Origin: Candidatus Poribacteria bacterium
GTDB lineage: Bacteria; Poribacteria; WGA-4E; WGA-3G
Reading direction: 5' to 3'
NCBI GenBank assembly: GCA_028824125.1
Contig: JAPPES010000122.1
Span: forward strand, 1-34,841
Length of the DNA: 34,841 bases
The position numbers and the translations under genes were made by a program. Shown one piece after another: positions 8,505-15,404 of this stretch (position 1 is its first letter; every line of letters starts with the position of its first letter). The notes under the pieces are model-generated. The model ran no database searches. It was not told the origin of the DNA and was given only the letters and a program-made list of their open reading frames with translations.

Positions 8505-9458
8505 TTATACCTCTTGTCGTGATGTTCTCAACAGTAGCATTGTCACAAATAGTAACGGCAAAATAATAGCTGTAGAGACACCAATTGATACCTGTGTACC
8601 CACTAGGCACGGAAAAAAGAGTATTGAACCAATCATTGACCCTTTTAAGGCAAAATAACCGTTTTTCTCGTTCGGTTGGAGATATAGCGGGATACGGGTA
8701 ACAACAGCAGCAACCAAACCCAGAATTACCCAAACGGCATAGGATTTTTGGACAAGCGGTTGTTCCAACCAATACGGTAAAAGTGCGATGACGAATGCTA
8801 AAATCGTTGCGGCAGCAGACAAAAACAGTGCTGGACGAATACCGAGTTGCACCGGTGTTGTCGTGATACCGTGCTGTTTGTCACGGGAAATGTCTTTAAA
8901 TGTGGTTATAATATGCGTGCCTAAGTCATAGAACGTTGTAGCCCCAAATGCATACCACACTAATCGTGGGACACTATTACTTACGACCAACGCACCAAAA
9001 ACGTTCAACAACCCAATTCCCAAAGGCAGTGTCAAACTCCCTAAGATTCCTTTTGCTTTGAAAATCGCATTATAGAGATGCGAAATTGCGACTAATGCTA
9101 TTACCAACAAACCTGCTTTTACGCTTAGCAAAAATCCACTGATGACACAGAGTGCATAGATAATACTTGCTGGGACGAGTGCTTGCTTAGGTGTTAACCG
9201 ATTTGAAGGGAGTGGACGTTCAGGATTTGTCCGAGCATCTGTTTCGTGGTGAAAATAGTCATTTTTTATCATCCCTGCAAAGTAGCCGAACATCGCAATG
9301 ACGAGTGCAGCAACAACACGCCACGTCAATTTCCCTTCGCTCGCAATGAGCACCCCTGGAAGCGTCGCGACGATTGGAATTGCAAAAAGCGGATAACGGA
9401 TGAGTTCAAGATATGCTTTGACTCGGTTCATTTGGCTAAAATTTATCGTTTGGTACAC
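8505..9458 (-). CDS. UbiA-family prenyltransferase
   Basis: A 317-residue polytopic membrane protein with about eight or nine helices and the two UbiA motifs. The first, NDYFHHETDARTNPERPLPS (from residue 66), matches NDxxDxxxD except that the middle Asp is His70; the second, KDISRDKQHG (near residue 196), supplies DxxxD. Family members transfer isoprenoid chains onto aromatic or glycerol-phosphate acceptors (ubiquinone, menaquinone, chlorophyll, archaeal-type lipids); nothing here identifies the acceptor. The start used is GTG at 9458, preceded by AGAGG and overlapping the end of the lipoprotein gene by 23 bp. An ATG at 9431 (MNRVKAY) is an alternative with no clear ribosome site. The overlap supports translational coupling in the 10491-3943 operon. 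The His in a magnesium-binding motif is unusual and could change activity. Confidence 0.85.
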   Translation of the reverse strand: MYQTINFSQMNRVKAYLELIRYPLFAIPIVATLPGVLIASEGKLTWRVVAALVIAMFGYFAGMIKNDYFHHETDARTNPERPLPSNRLTPKQALVPASIIYALCVISGFLLSVKAGLLVIALVAISHLYNAIFKAKGILGSLTLPLGIGLLNVFGALVVSNSVPRLVWYAFGATTFYDLGTHIITTFKDISRDKQHGITTTPVQLGIRPALFLSAAATILAFVIALLPYWLEQPLVQKSYAVWVILGLVAAVVTRIPLYLQPNEKNGYFALKGSMIGSILFFPCLVGTQVSIGVSTAIILPLLFVTMLLLRTSRQEV

Positions 9459-10491
9459 CAGCCTCTAAGACAGGTGTATTTCTGGGATCAAGGACTTCAT
9501 CAACGCCATAAAACTGGTCGCTCTGCGTGCTAATACTCATTTCAGTAACATTCAGTCCGACCTGTTTATTTCCACTAATATAATTGTCTCGGAGTCTGCC
9601 ACCATCGTAAACTGCCCACCCACTGTTCAATGTGATATTGTTGGATATGATCTCAGGCGAGGCAGTAGAATAGCAGATGATAGCGTATTCATAGTTTGAT
9701 CGGATATTGTTATGTTGGATACGTGGACGTGAATCATCTTCACATACCAGTCCAAATCGGTTAGCATTGAATTCGTTATATTCTACTTCAGGCGCGGCAG
9801 TCCCGCGGAATTGGGCACCACTCCCATTTCTGTTGAACTCATTAGCGGAGATAGTTGGGTTCGTATTATCGCAAAGCACACCGATTTTGTTCTCACTAAA
9901 CAGACATCTTTCAATTTGGACAGAATCTGTTCCGCAAAAAATAGCAGTAGTGGCATGCTGAATACGGCAGTACGTGAGTCGGCTATTTGGACTCTGCGCT
10001 TCAATTGTGATACCCAGCCAATCCCCTGCTTTTGGCGGCTCTGCGGTCATCGCTTGAGTTGAAGATTCAGTTGGCATCGTAATTTGATGCTTTATCGCAT
10101 CTCTTGTTAACGTTTGCGACATTGTGCTTTTTGGATCTGTTTCAGTTTTTGCTGCCGATTGTTTGCCTAAAGAACCGAAGACTATCATTCTATCAGGTGC
10201 GCCTTCTGCGTAGAGTTCACCCTGTACAACCAGTTCAATGGGATTGTCTGATGGTTCAAAGCCGACAATTGTACCCGCACGAATAGTCAACGTTACACCC
10301 TCTGGAACGATAACTGTTCCTGTTACATGGATACGTCCATCCCAAACTTCATTTTCTGTTAACTCACCCGATTTTTTGATGATACCTGAGACGGAACCGC
10401 CCGTGTCAAAATTGAGGGCGCACCCTTGACTCCCAAGATAGAAACCTGTTAAGAAAATGATGCAGATAATGTTTATTTTTGTTTTTTTCAT
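9436..10491 (-). CDS. Right-handed beta-helix (NosD-like) lipoprotein
   Basis: This 351-residue protein opens with a lipoprotein signal peptide (MKKTKINIICIIFLTGF..., lipobox ending GSQGC near residue 28), so it should be lipid-anchored outside the cytoplasmic membrane. The body has regular short repeats of the parallel beta-helix type. First comes a leading cap region (HVTGTVIVPEGVTLTIRAGT), then periodic turns such as CRIQHATTAIFCG, CLFSENKIGVLC, NEFNRNGSGAQF, NEFNANRFGLVC and NNIRSNYEYAIIC, the pattern of NosD/pectate-lyase-like folds. The family binds or cleaves polysaccharides or acts as a surface scaffold; no catalytic residues can be assigned. It is the first gene of the operon running to 3943. 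A TTGACA promoter ends almost at its ATG and no ribosome site is seen, so the mRNA may be leaderless. Confidence 0.82.
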   Translation of the reverse strand: MKKTKINIICIIFLTGFYLGSQGCALNFDTGGSVSGIIKKSGELTENEVWDGRIHVTGTVIVPEGVTLTIRAGTIVGFEPSDNPIELVVQGELYAEGAPDRMIVFGSLGKQSAAKTETDPKSTMSQTLTRDAIKHQITMPTESSTQAMTAEPPKAGDWLGITIEAQSPNSRLTYCRIQHATTAIFCGTDSVQIERCLFSENKIGVLCDNTNPTISANEFNRNGSGAQFRGTAAPEVEYNEFNANRFGLVCEDDSRPRIQHNNIRSNYEYAIICYSTASPEIISNNITLNSGWAVYDGGRLRDNYISGNKQVGLNVTEMSISTQSDQFYGVDEVLDPRNTPVLEAGVPNDKF

Positions 10492-10497
10492 AACATG

Positions 10498-10526
10498 GTT
10501 TTAACATAGATATAGATTAATGTCAA
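10498..10526 (-). promoter_or_regulatory. Candidate sigma70-type promoter for lipoprotein operon
   Basis: On the minus strand TTGACA (10526-10521) is followed by a 17-base spacer and TAAAAC (10503-10498), a perfect -35 and a 4-of-6 -10. Transcription would begin about six or seven bases further on, which is at the ATG of the beta-helix lipoprotein gene (10491). That would give a leaderless or nearly leaderless transcript, consistent with the absence of a ribosome site. Confidence 0.5.
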
Positions 10527-10628
10527 GGGTAACTTGATACGGGTGTGTAAATATTTTGGCAAAAGTTTGGACTGAGGTGCGTTGTCTGATACTATAGTAG
10601 ACTTTAGAATTAATTGGACATTGTGTTC

Positions 10629-10914
10629 GGTTCGGTTAGAAAACCGAACCATAGGCATCAATTTAAGAAGACAAGCGTTCGTAGTCGCGAATTCATTGCC
10701 AAATCAACGCCAAATGCGCGCGTGGTATTGGTGCCTCTTATATTTTGTAGGAGCGACCTCCGGGTCGCGACCCGACAAATGCCAAAGGCGCATTTGGCGT
10801 TGATTCGAGGTCGCTCCTATAGAAGAAATTTGAATTGAAAACCTTATCTTTCAATGTTAAACGGACATTATACCCACTAAATTGACGCTTATGGTTCGGT
10901 TAGGAAACCGAACC
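10629..10914. repeat. MITE-like element, second copy, bounded by matching hairpins
   Basis: The core runs 10649-10894 with inverted ends CCATAGGCATCAATTTAAG and CTAAATTGACGCTTATGG, matching the ends of the element at 3692-3908. Inside, TAGGAGCGACCTC (10748-10760) and GAGGTCGCTCCTA (10807-10819) form the arms of a long hairpin, with a nested GCCAAA/TTTGGC. At each end lies a 22-base palindrome centred on GGTTAGRAAACC (10629-10650 and 10893-10914). The two end palindromes are nearly identical to each other but unlike those on the 3.7-kb copy. No gene lies between 10492 and 11101. The remainder of that gap (10915-11101) is AT-rich and includes a fragment GATTTTACTATAA near 10976-10989 that resembles the end of the element at 13286. 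Confidence 0.75.
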
Positions 10915-11101
10915 TACCACGGGTGTTGTAGCACAAACTAATAGTCTGATGCTTAGAAGTGTCTCATTAATTATAGATTTTACTATAAATTTCTTGAAAA
11001 AAGAACTTCTCTTGCCAACCTTCATCCGCGTCCTCCGCGAAATCCGAGATTCAGACAACACACATGCAAAAAACTTTACACACTCCAAGGTTAAATTTTA
11101 T

Positions 11102-11130
11102 TTGACATTTCCTTTATGAGGTGTTATAAT
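11102..11130 (+). promoter_or_regulatory. Consensus sigma70-type promoter of the ilv operon
   Basis: TTGACA (11102-11107), a 17-base spacer, and TATAAT (11125-11130) form a full-consensus promoter. Transcription should start near 11137 and produce a leader of about 425 bases before ilvB. Such a strong promoter is what one expects where control is exerted afterwards, by the T-box attenuator. Confidence 0.88.
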
Positions 11131-11136
11131 TAAAAA

Positions 11137-11501
11137 GGAAAGATAAATACTTTCAAAACACCGTAATCTTTAGCAAAACGGTGTGTATAATACAATTAAA
11201 TAGATTACTGAAAAGCGTTGAAGGGGAGGAGTAAGTCCATCGGGCTTGCAAGAGAGGAAGACTCACAGGCTGAAAGGTCTTCTCAAGTTCCTACGACTGA
11301 AGGTCGCCCTGGAGCTGCTAATCTGAACAACTGTAGGAGCGATTCTCCGAATCTCGATAAGTAGGGTTAGTCGGTATGATGTCCGTTATCGCATCCCAAA
11401 AGTGCTTTTCCTTGAAAACAGGGAAAGAATTGGAGTGGTACCACGGTAAGGTCATTTTATGTATCCTTCTCGTCTCCAAAGTTGGAACGAGAAGGTTTTT
11501 T
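11137..11501 (+). promoter_or_regulatory. T-box riboswitch leader, probable valine specifier
   Basis: The leader before ilvB has the T-box parts in order. Stem I: lower stem AGGG/CCCT (11222-11225 with 11307-11310); specifier loop with AGTA (11230-11233) facing GAAGGTCG (11299-11306); AGTC/GACT above it (11234-11237 with 11295-11298); AGAGAG (11251-11256); and a distal hairpin GAAGAC/GTCTTC with GGCTGAAAG in its loop. The codon after GAAG is GTC (11303-11305), that is Val. Stem II is CTAATC/GGTTAG with an internal AGTAG. Stem III is CTTTTCC/GGGAAAG (11405-11411 with 11421-11427). The T-box core AGTGGTACCACGG (11434-11446) holds TGGT to pair with a tRNA ending ACCA. Antiterminator pairs GGAG/CTCC (11432-11435 with 11474-11477) and ACG/CGT use the terminator's own 5' arm. 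Uncharged tRNA-Val should therefore permit read-through. The class is firm; the codon assignment is by analogy with known leaders. Confidence 0.9.
11465..11501 (+). terminator. T-box-controlled intrinsic terminator
   Basis: CCTTCTCGT (11465-11473) pairs perfectly with ACGAGAAGG (11487-11495), extended inward by TCCAA/TTGGA (11475-11479 with 11482-11486), and six T follow directly (11496-11501). The 5' arm is shared with the antiterminator, so the two structures exclude each other. Confidence 0.9.
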
Positions 11502-11563
11502 ACTTTCAACAAACTTACGGCACAACGGAATGTGTCTTAGGACCGTTTATGAGGGAAATTGGC

Positions 11564-13240
11564 ATGGAACTTTCAGGAGCGCGAATCCTGGTTGATTGTC
11601 TTAAACGTGAAGGTGTCGAATATATCTTCGGTGTGAACGGTGGCGCGGCAATGCCGATTTTCGATGCCCTGTACGACGAAACAGAAGTAAAATTGATTCC
11701 GATGCGGCATGAGCAGGGAGCTTCACATGCTGCGGATGGATATGCGCGCGTCACAGGGAAGGTCGGTGTTGCACTTGCTACCTCCGGCCCCGGCGCAACT
11801 AACCTCGTCACTGGAATCGCAACTGCCTATATGGATTCTATTCCGATGGTGGCGATTACCGGACAGGTATTAACTGATTTTATCGGAAGCGATGCTTTTC
11901 AGGAATGCGATGTTATCGGCGTAACGCGACCAATCTGTAAGCACAGTTATCTCATCAAAAGTTGCGATGAAGTAGCAGATGTCGTCGCGGAAGCATTTCA
12001 TATCGCAAGTACAGGAAAACCTGGTCCCGTTATAATTGACATCGCTAAAGATGCTCAGAAAAATGAGACTCTATTTCAGTACCCAGAAACAGTTGATATT
12101 CGCAGTTATAAACCGCAAGTGGACGGCGATCCTGCGCAAATTGCAAAAGCCGCAGCCTTAATTAAGGAAGCAAAAAAGCCGATGCTTTATGCTGGTGGTG
12201 GTGTTGTGCTGGCGAATGCAAGTGAAGAACTCCAAGAGTTGACGCTAAAAACACAAATTCCTATTACCGTCACATTGATGGGACTCGGCGCGTTTCCCGA
12301 AACGCATCCGTTGGCGATGGAGATGCCCGGCATGCACGGTTCTTGCTGTGCGAATTATGCTTTCACTGATGCGGATCTCATTGTTGCCATCGGTGCAAGA
12401 TTTGATGATAGGGTTACTGGTGACCTTGACAAATTCGCTCCGAATGCGAAAAAAATCCATATTGATATTGATGCGTCCTGTATCGGGAAAAATGTACCAG
12501 TAGATGTACCAATTGTTGGCGATGCCAAGAACGTTCTCACCGAACTAAATAAATTGGTTGACACAGCGGATATTGACCCGTGGCGTAATCAAATTCAGGA
12601 ATGGAAACAGAAATATCCGTTTGAATACGAGCAAAAAGCCAATAAAGTAATGCCGCAATATGTTATAGAGCAGATTTATGAACATTATAGGGATGCGATT
12701 GTTGTAGCAGATGTTGGGCAACATCAGATGTGGGCGGCACAATACTTCAAATTTACCGAACCGCGTCAATGGCTAAACTCAGGTGGCCTCGGTACAATGG
12801 GTTTCAGTTTGCCAGCAGCAATCGGTGCACAACTCGGATGTCCGGACAAGACTGTTGTTAATATCAATGGTGATGGTTCCTATATCATGACTATTCAAGA
12901 ATTAGTACCCGCGATTACCATGAAGTTACCACTTAAAATCTTTATCATTAACAATATGTATTTAGGGATGGTGCGGCAATGGCAGGAACTTTTTCATAAT
13001 AAACGTTATTCTGCTGTGGATTACCACGACAACCCTGATTTCGCCTTGCTTGCACAAGCATTCGGGGCAACCGGTCTACGCGTTGAACACCCTGAAGATG
13101 TTGAACCCGCATTACTGAAGGCAAAAGGGATTAACGATGGTCCTGTCGTGATTGACTTCATTGTTGATGAAGATGAGAACGTATTCCCGATGGTGCCAGC
13201 CGGGGCAGGGCTTGGAGATGTTATACGCGGACTGTCCTGA
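11564..13240 (+). CDS. ilvB: Acetolactate synthase large subunit
   Basis: This 558-residue ThDP enzyme condenses two pyruvates to acetolactate, or pyruvate with 2-oxobutyrate, the first common step to valine, leucine and isoleucine. The catalytic Glu is E50 in RHEQGASHAADGYAR; the FAD/central domain follows (DADLIVAIGARFDDRVTG); the ThDP-binding motif starts GDGSYIMT (G436) and ends IINN. The frame is open from 11459, but an ATG there would lie inside the T-box terminator. I take the ATG at 11564, which has GAGGGA eight bases upstream and starts the protein at the conserved MELSGARILVDCL; ATG 11549 is possible. Length is normal for the family. Expression should depend on the T-box leader. ilvN follows only after an unusual 282-bp gap filled with repeats. 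Confidence 0.95.
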   Translation: MELSGARILVDCLKREGVEYIFGVNGGAAMPIFDALYDETEVKLIPMRHEQGASHAADGYARVTGKVGVALATSGPGATNLVTGIATAYMDSIPMVAITGQVLTDFIGSDAFQECDVIGVTRPICKHSYLIKSCDEVADVVAEAFHIASTGKPGPVIIDIAKDAQKNETLFQYPETVDIRSYKPQVDGDPAQIAKAAALIKEAKKPMLYAGGGVVLANASEELQELTLKTQIPITVTLMGLGAFPETHPLAMEMPGMHGSCCANYAFTDADLIVAIGARFDDRVTGDLDKFAPNAKKIHIDIDASCIGKNVPVDVPIVGDAKNVLTELNKLVDTADIDPWRNQIQEWKQKYPFEYEQKANKVMPQYVIEQIYEHYRDAIVVADVGQHQMWAAQYFKFTEPRQWLNSGGLGTMGFSLPAAIGAQLGCPDKTVVNINGDGSYIMTIQELVPAITMKLPLKIFIINNMYLGMVRQWQELFHNKRYSAVDYHDNPDFALLAQAFGATGLRVEHPEDVEPALLKAKGINDGPVVIDFIVDEDENVFPMVPAGAGLGDVIRGLS

Positions 13241-13285
13241 TTTTCCTAAACCACATCTATCCACTACAGATCAAAGGACGATTTA

Positions 13286-13397
13286 TAGTAAAATTCACAA
13301 TTATCTTTACGTTGGCGAGGTTAGGAAACCTCGCCAGCACGAGCGTGTGTGGGAATTGTTGTTCATTGAAATGTCCACATATTTTCGGATTTTACTA
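13286..13397 (+). repeat. MITE-like element A (112 bp, TAGTAAAAT ends)
   Basis: The ends are inverted repeats, TAGTAAAATTC on the left and GGATTTTACTA on the right, which fits TA-dinucleotide flanks around GTAAAATYC. Inside is the perfect hairpin GGCGAGG/CCTCGCC around TTAGGAAA (about 13314-13335). A second copy in opposite orientation is at 15237-15346, roughly 85-90% identical by eye. It lies between ilvB and ilvN. Confidence 0.8.
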
Positions 13398-13403
13398 CAA
13401 CCT

Positions 13404-13489
13404 ATCTCATAAATCGTAGGAGGGGTTTCTAACCCCGATTCACTGGACACGCGATCCGGTAAATTTGGACAAAATTGCATTTATGAGAT
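13404..13489. repeat. 86-bp element with perfect 11-bp terminal inverted repeats
   Basis: ATCTCATAAAT (13404-13414) and ATTTATGAGAT (13479-13489) are exact inverted ends. Between them is GTAGGAGGGGTTTCTAACCCC, a hairpin that combines the GTAGGAG start of the repeats at 3.8 and 10.7 kb with a GGTTTCTAACC stem. It follows element A directly and ends 33 bp before ilvN. Part of its interior (CCGGTAAATTTGGAC) resembles, inverted, the sequence at the start of the ABC gene near 28168. Confidence 0.7.
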
Positions 13490-13501
13490 ACGCTGTATAA
13501 T
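13475..13501 (+). promoter_or_regulatory. Possible internal promoter before ilvN
   Basis: TTGCAT (13475-13480) and TATAAT (13496-13501) are spaced by 15 bases, shorter than the usual 17. The -10 is perfect, and the -35 would lie at the edge of the 86-bp repeat element. If used it would let ilvN-ilvC be expressed without passing the T-box. Weakly supported. Confidence 0.3.
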
Positions 13502-13522
13502 AAAAAGTAGAAGTTAAATATA

Positions 13523-14020
13523 ATGAGTAAAGAAAAACGACACATATTTTCAGTTTTGGTCGAAAACCGATTTGGAGTCCTTGCACGCGTCGCAGGACTT
13601 TTCAGTGGGCGTGGTTTTAATATTGATAGTCTCAACGTCGCTGAGACTCACGACGAGAGCATCTCACAGATTACTCTTGTTACGCATGGCGACGCACAGA
13701 TAATTGAGCAAATCTATCAACATTTGAACAGATTGATTGACGTTATTGAGGTTACAGACCTTTCCACTGGCACACATGTTGAACGTGAACTTGTTCTTAT
13801 CAAGGTTGCTACCGATGATCCACAAAAACGCACCGAGATTCTACAAGTCGCAGAGGTCTTTCGTGGACGGGTGATAGATATGAAACCTGCCTCTCTTGTG
13901 CTTGAGATTACTGGGGATGAGGGTAAATTGAAAGCGGCGATTGATATTTTCAGTACGTACGGTATCATTGAGTTAGCGCGCACTGGCAAAATTGCGATGA
14001 TGCGGGGTGCTACAAAATAG
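13523..14020 (+). CDS. ilvN: Acetolactate synthase small regulatory subunit
   Basis: A 165-residue ACT-domain protein, the usual length of IlvN/IlvH. The ACT domain is at the N-terminus (HIFSVLVENRFGVLARVAGLFSGRGFNIDSLNV), with the glycine-rich turn where valine binds at the subunit interface; the C-terminal domain follows with ELVLIKV and EVFRGRVIDMKP. It binds IlvB, raises its activity and confers valine feedback inhibition. The gene has only a weak ribosome site (AGAAG) before ATG. In most bacteria ilvN abuts ilvB; here the two are separated by two tandem repeat elements, which may supply an internal promoter. ilvC begins 59 bp after it. Confidence 0.95.
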   Translation: MSKEKRHIFSVLVENRFGVLARVAGLFSGRGFNIDSLNVAETHDESISQITLVTHGDAQIIEQIYQHLNRLIDVIEVTDLSTGTHVERELVLIKVATDDPQKRTEILQVAEVFRGRVIDMKPASLVLEITGDEGKLKAAIDIFSTYGIIELARTGKIAMMRGATK

Positions 14021-14079
14021 GAACTCGTTGGTGGGCATAGACTTTATCAGAAAAGATTCAAAAGAGAGGAAAAAATTGT

Positions 14080-15072
14080 ATGGCAACAATTTATTACGAT
14101 AGCGATGCCAATTTTGATTTACTAAAGGAGCGTACCGTCGCCATTATCGGTTATGGTGCGCAGGGCAGGGCACAAGCACTAAACTTACAAGATAGCGGCG
14201 CAAACGTTGTTGTTGGGTTATATGAGGGCAGTCGTTCAAAAGCACGCGCGGAAGCAGAAGGCATAACTGTCAAAACGGTGGAAGAAGCATCAACGATGGC
14301 GGATATTGTCCAGATTCTGATCCCCGACGAAAAACATTCTGCCGTCTACCGCGAGCAGATAGCCCCGAATATGCAAGCAGGAAACATGCTGATGGTATCA
14401 CACGGGTTTAGCGTTCATTTTGGACAGATTGTCCCTGCAGACGATATTGACGTTACGATGATCGCCCCGAAGGGACCTGGTTCTCTTGTCCGTGAAGTAT
14501 TTGAAGGTGGTGGCGGTGTGCCGTGTCTCATTGCTATCCATCAAGATACCACTGGTGCTGCCCGCGATATTGCACTCGCTTATGCAAGAGGCATTGGCGG
14601 CACACGCGCTGGGGTCATGGAAACGACATTTCGTGAAGAAACTGAAACCGACCTTTTTGGTGAACAAGCTGTGCTGTGTGGCGGCACCGCTGCCCTCATC
14701 AAAGCAGCTTTTGATACACTCGTAGAGGCAGGTTATCAACCAGAGATGGCATATTTTGAATGTCTCCATGAGTTAAAACTAATCGTAGACCTTATCTATA
14801 CCGGCGGATTGAGTAAGATGCGCAACGATGTGAGTAACACCGCTGAATATGGTGACCTGACACGCGGCCCGCAACTCATTGACGATGATGTTCGAGAAAA
14901 AATGCGCCAGATTCTAAAAGACGTGCAAGGCGGTGTTTTCGCACGAGAATGGGTGCTTGAAAATCAGGCAAATCAACCTGTACTGCAAGCACTTCGCCGA
15001 CAAGAAGCTGAATTGGAAATTGAGGCAGTTGGCAAGAATTTACGTAGTATGATGAGTTGGCTTGACGAATAG
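14080..15072 (+). CDS. ilvC: Ketol-acid reductoisomerase (class I)
   Basis: This 330-residue enzyme isomerises and reduces acetolactate to dihydroxy-isovalerate (and the isoleucine counterpart) with Mg2+ and NAD(P)H. The Rossmann motif is [15 protein letters not shown] (G24-x-G26-x-x-G29). The catalytic His lies in [10 protein letters not shown], and the metal-binding acidic residues lie in [14 protein letters not shown] and in the knotted C-terminal domain ([16 protein letters not shown]). Length and single C-terminal domain mark class I. The cofactor loop reads [16 protein letters not shown]: the Arg usual in NADPH-type GLRxGSxS is Tyr, though the loop serines remain, so cofactor preference cannot be called safely. 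AGAGAGGA precedes the ATG. It is the last gene of the T-box-controlled operon; ilvD and leu genes are not in the window. Confidence 0.96.
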   Translation: MATIYYDSDANFDLLKERTVAIIGYGAQGRAQALNLQDSGANVVVGLYEGSRSKARAEAEGITVKTVEEASTMADIVQILIPDEKHSAVYREQIAPNMQAGNMLMVSHGFSVHFGQIVPADDIDVTMIAPKGPGSLVREVFEGGGGVPCLIAIHQDTTGAARDIALAYARGIGGTRAGVMETTFREETETDLFGEQAVLCGGTAALIKAAFDTLVEAGYQPEMAYFECLHELKLIVDLIYTGGLSKMRNDVSNTAEYGDLTRGPQLIDDDVREKMRQILKDVQGGVFAREWVLENQANQPVLQALRRQEAELEIEAVGKNLRSMMSWLDE

Positions 15073-15123
15073 ATTGGTTACATAGCAGGTTTGTATTATG
15101 GAGTCAAAATTGACATATCCCCT

Positions 15124-15362
15124 CAGCTGATGAAGAGTGAAAAAATAAATCGGTCCTGTGGCGAGGTTAGGAAACCTCGCCAGCAGCAGGGCACGCGTGC
15201 TTCGTGCAGACCGAAAATTACCGAATTAATAAATTAAAGTAAAATCCGAAAATATGTGGACATTCCAATGAACAACAATCCCCGCACCATAACGCTGGCG
15301 AGGTTTCCTAACCTCGCCAATGTCCAGGTAATTGTGGATTTCACTATAATCCTCATCAGCTG
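15124..15362. repeat. Composite inverted repeat between convergent genes
   Basis: The 332-bp gap between ilvC and the first WD40 stop codon is almost all repeat. Outer inverted arms CAGCTGATGA (15124-15133) and TCATCAGCTG (15353-15362) bracket it. Inside lie a GGCGAGGTTAGGAAACCTCGCC-type hairpin (about 15160-15182), an inverted copy of the GAAGATTAA...ATTCGGTAATTTT repeat end (about 15213-15235), and the element at 15237-15346, which carries a second, inverted copy of the same hairpin (about 15296-15319). The two hairpins could pair with each other across 115 bases. These structures may serve as terminators for both convergent genes, but no clear T-run follows them. Confidence 0.65.
15237..15346 (-). 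repeat. MITE-like element B, inverted copy of element A
   Basis: The reverse complement of this segment matches 13286-13397: the same GTAAAAT-type ends, the same central hairpin, and the same right part (TTGTTGTTCATTG then TGTCCACATATTTTCGG). Differences are scattered point changes and a short variable stretch right of the hairpin. With element A it brackets ilvN-ilvC. Confidence 0.78.
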
Positions 15363-15404
15363 GGGGAGTATATCAAAACCTGCGTAGCCATGAACCATGA
15401 TTGA

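Noticed and set aside
11459-11563. Upstream ATG extending IlvB by 35 residues
   Set aside because: The extra codons would be translated from the T-box terminator hairpin and T-run; the conserved IlvB N-terminus and a ribosome site fit ATG 11564.
13475-13522. A second attenuator or riboswitch before ilvN
   Set aside because: The structure there is the terminal repeat of the 86-bp element, without a T-box core or a T-run.
15124-15362. CTGATGA motifs on both strands suggested hammerhead ribozymes
   Set aside because: The required stem II followed by an unpaired GAAA cannot be formed with a matching stem III; the motifs are simply the outer arms of an inverted repeat.
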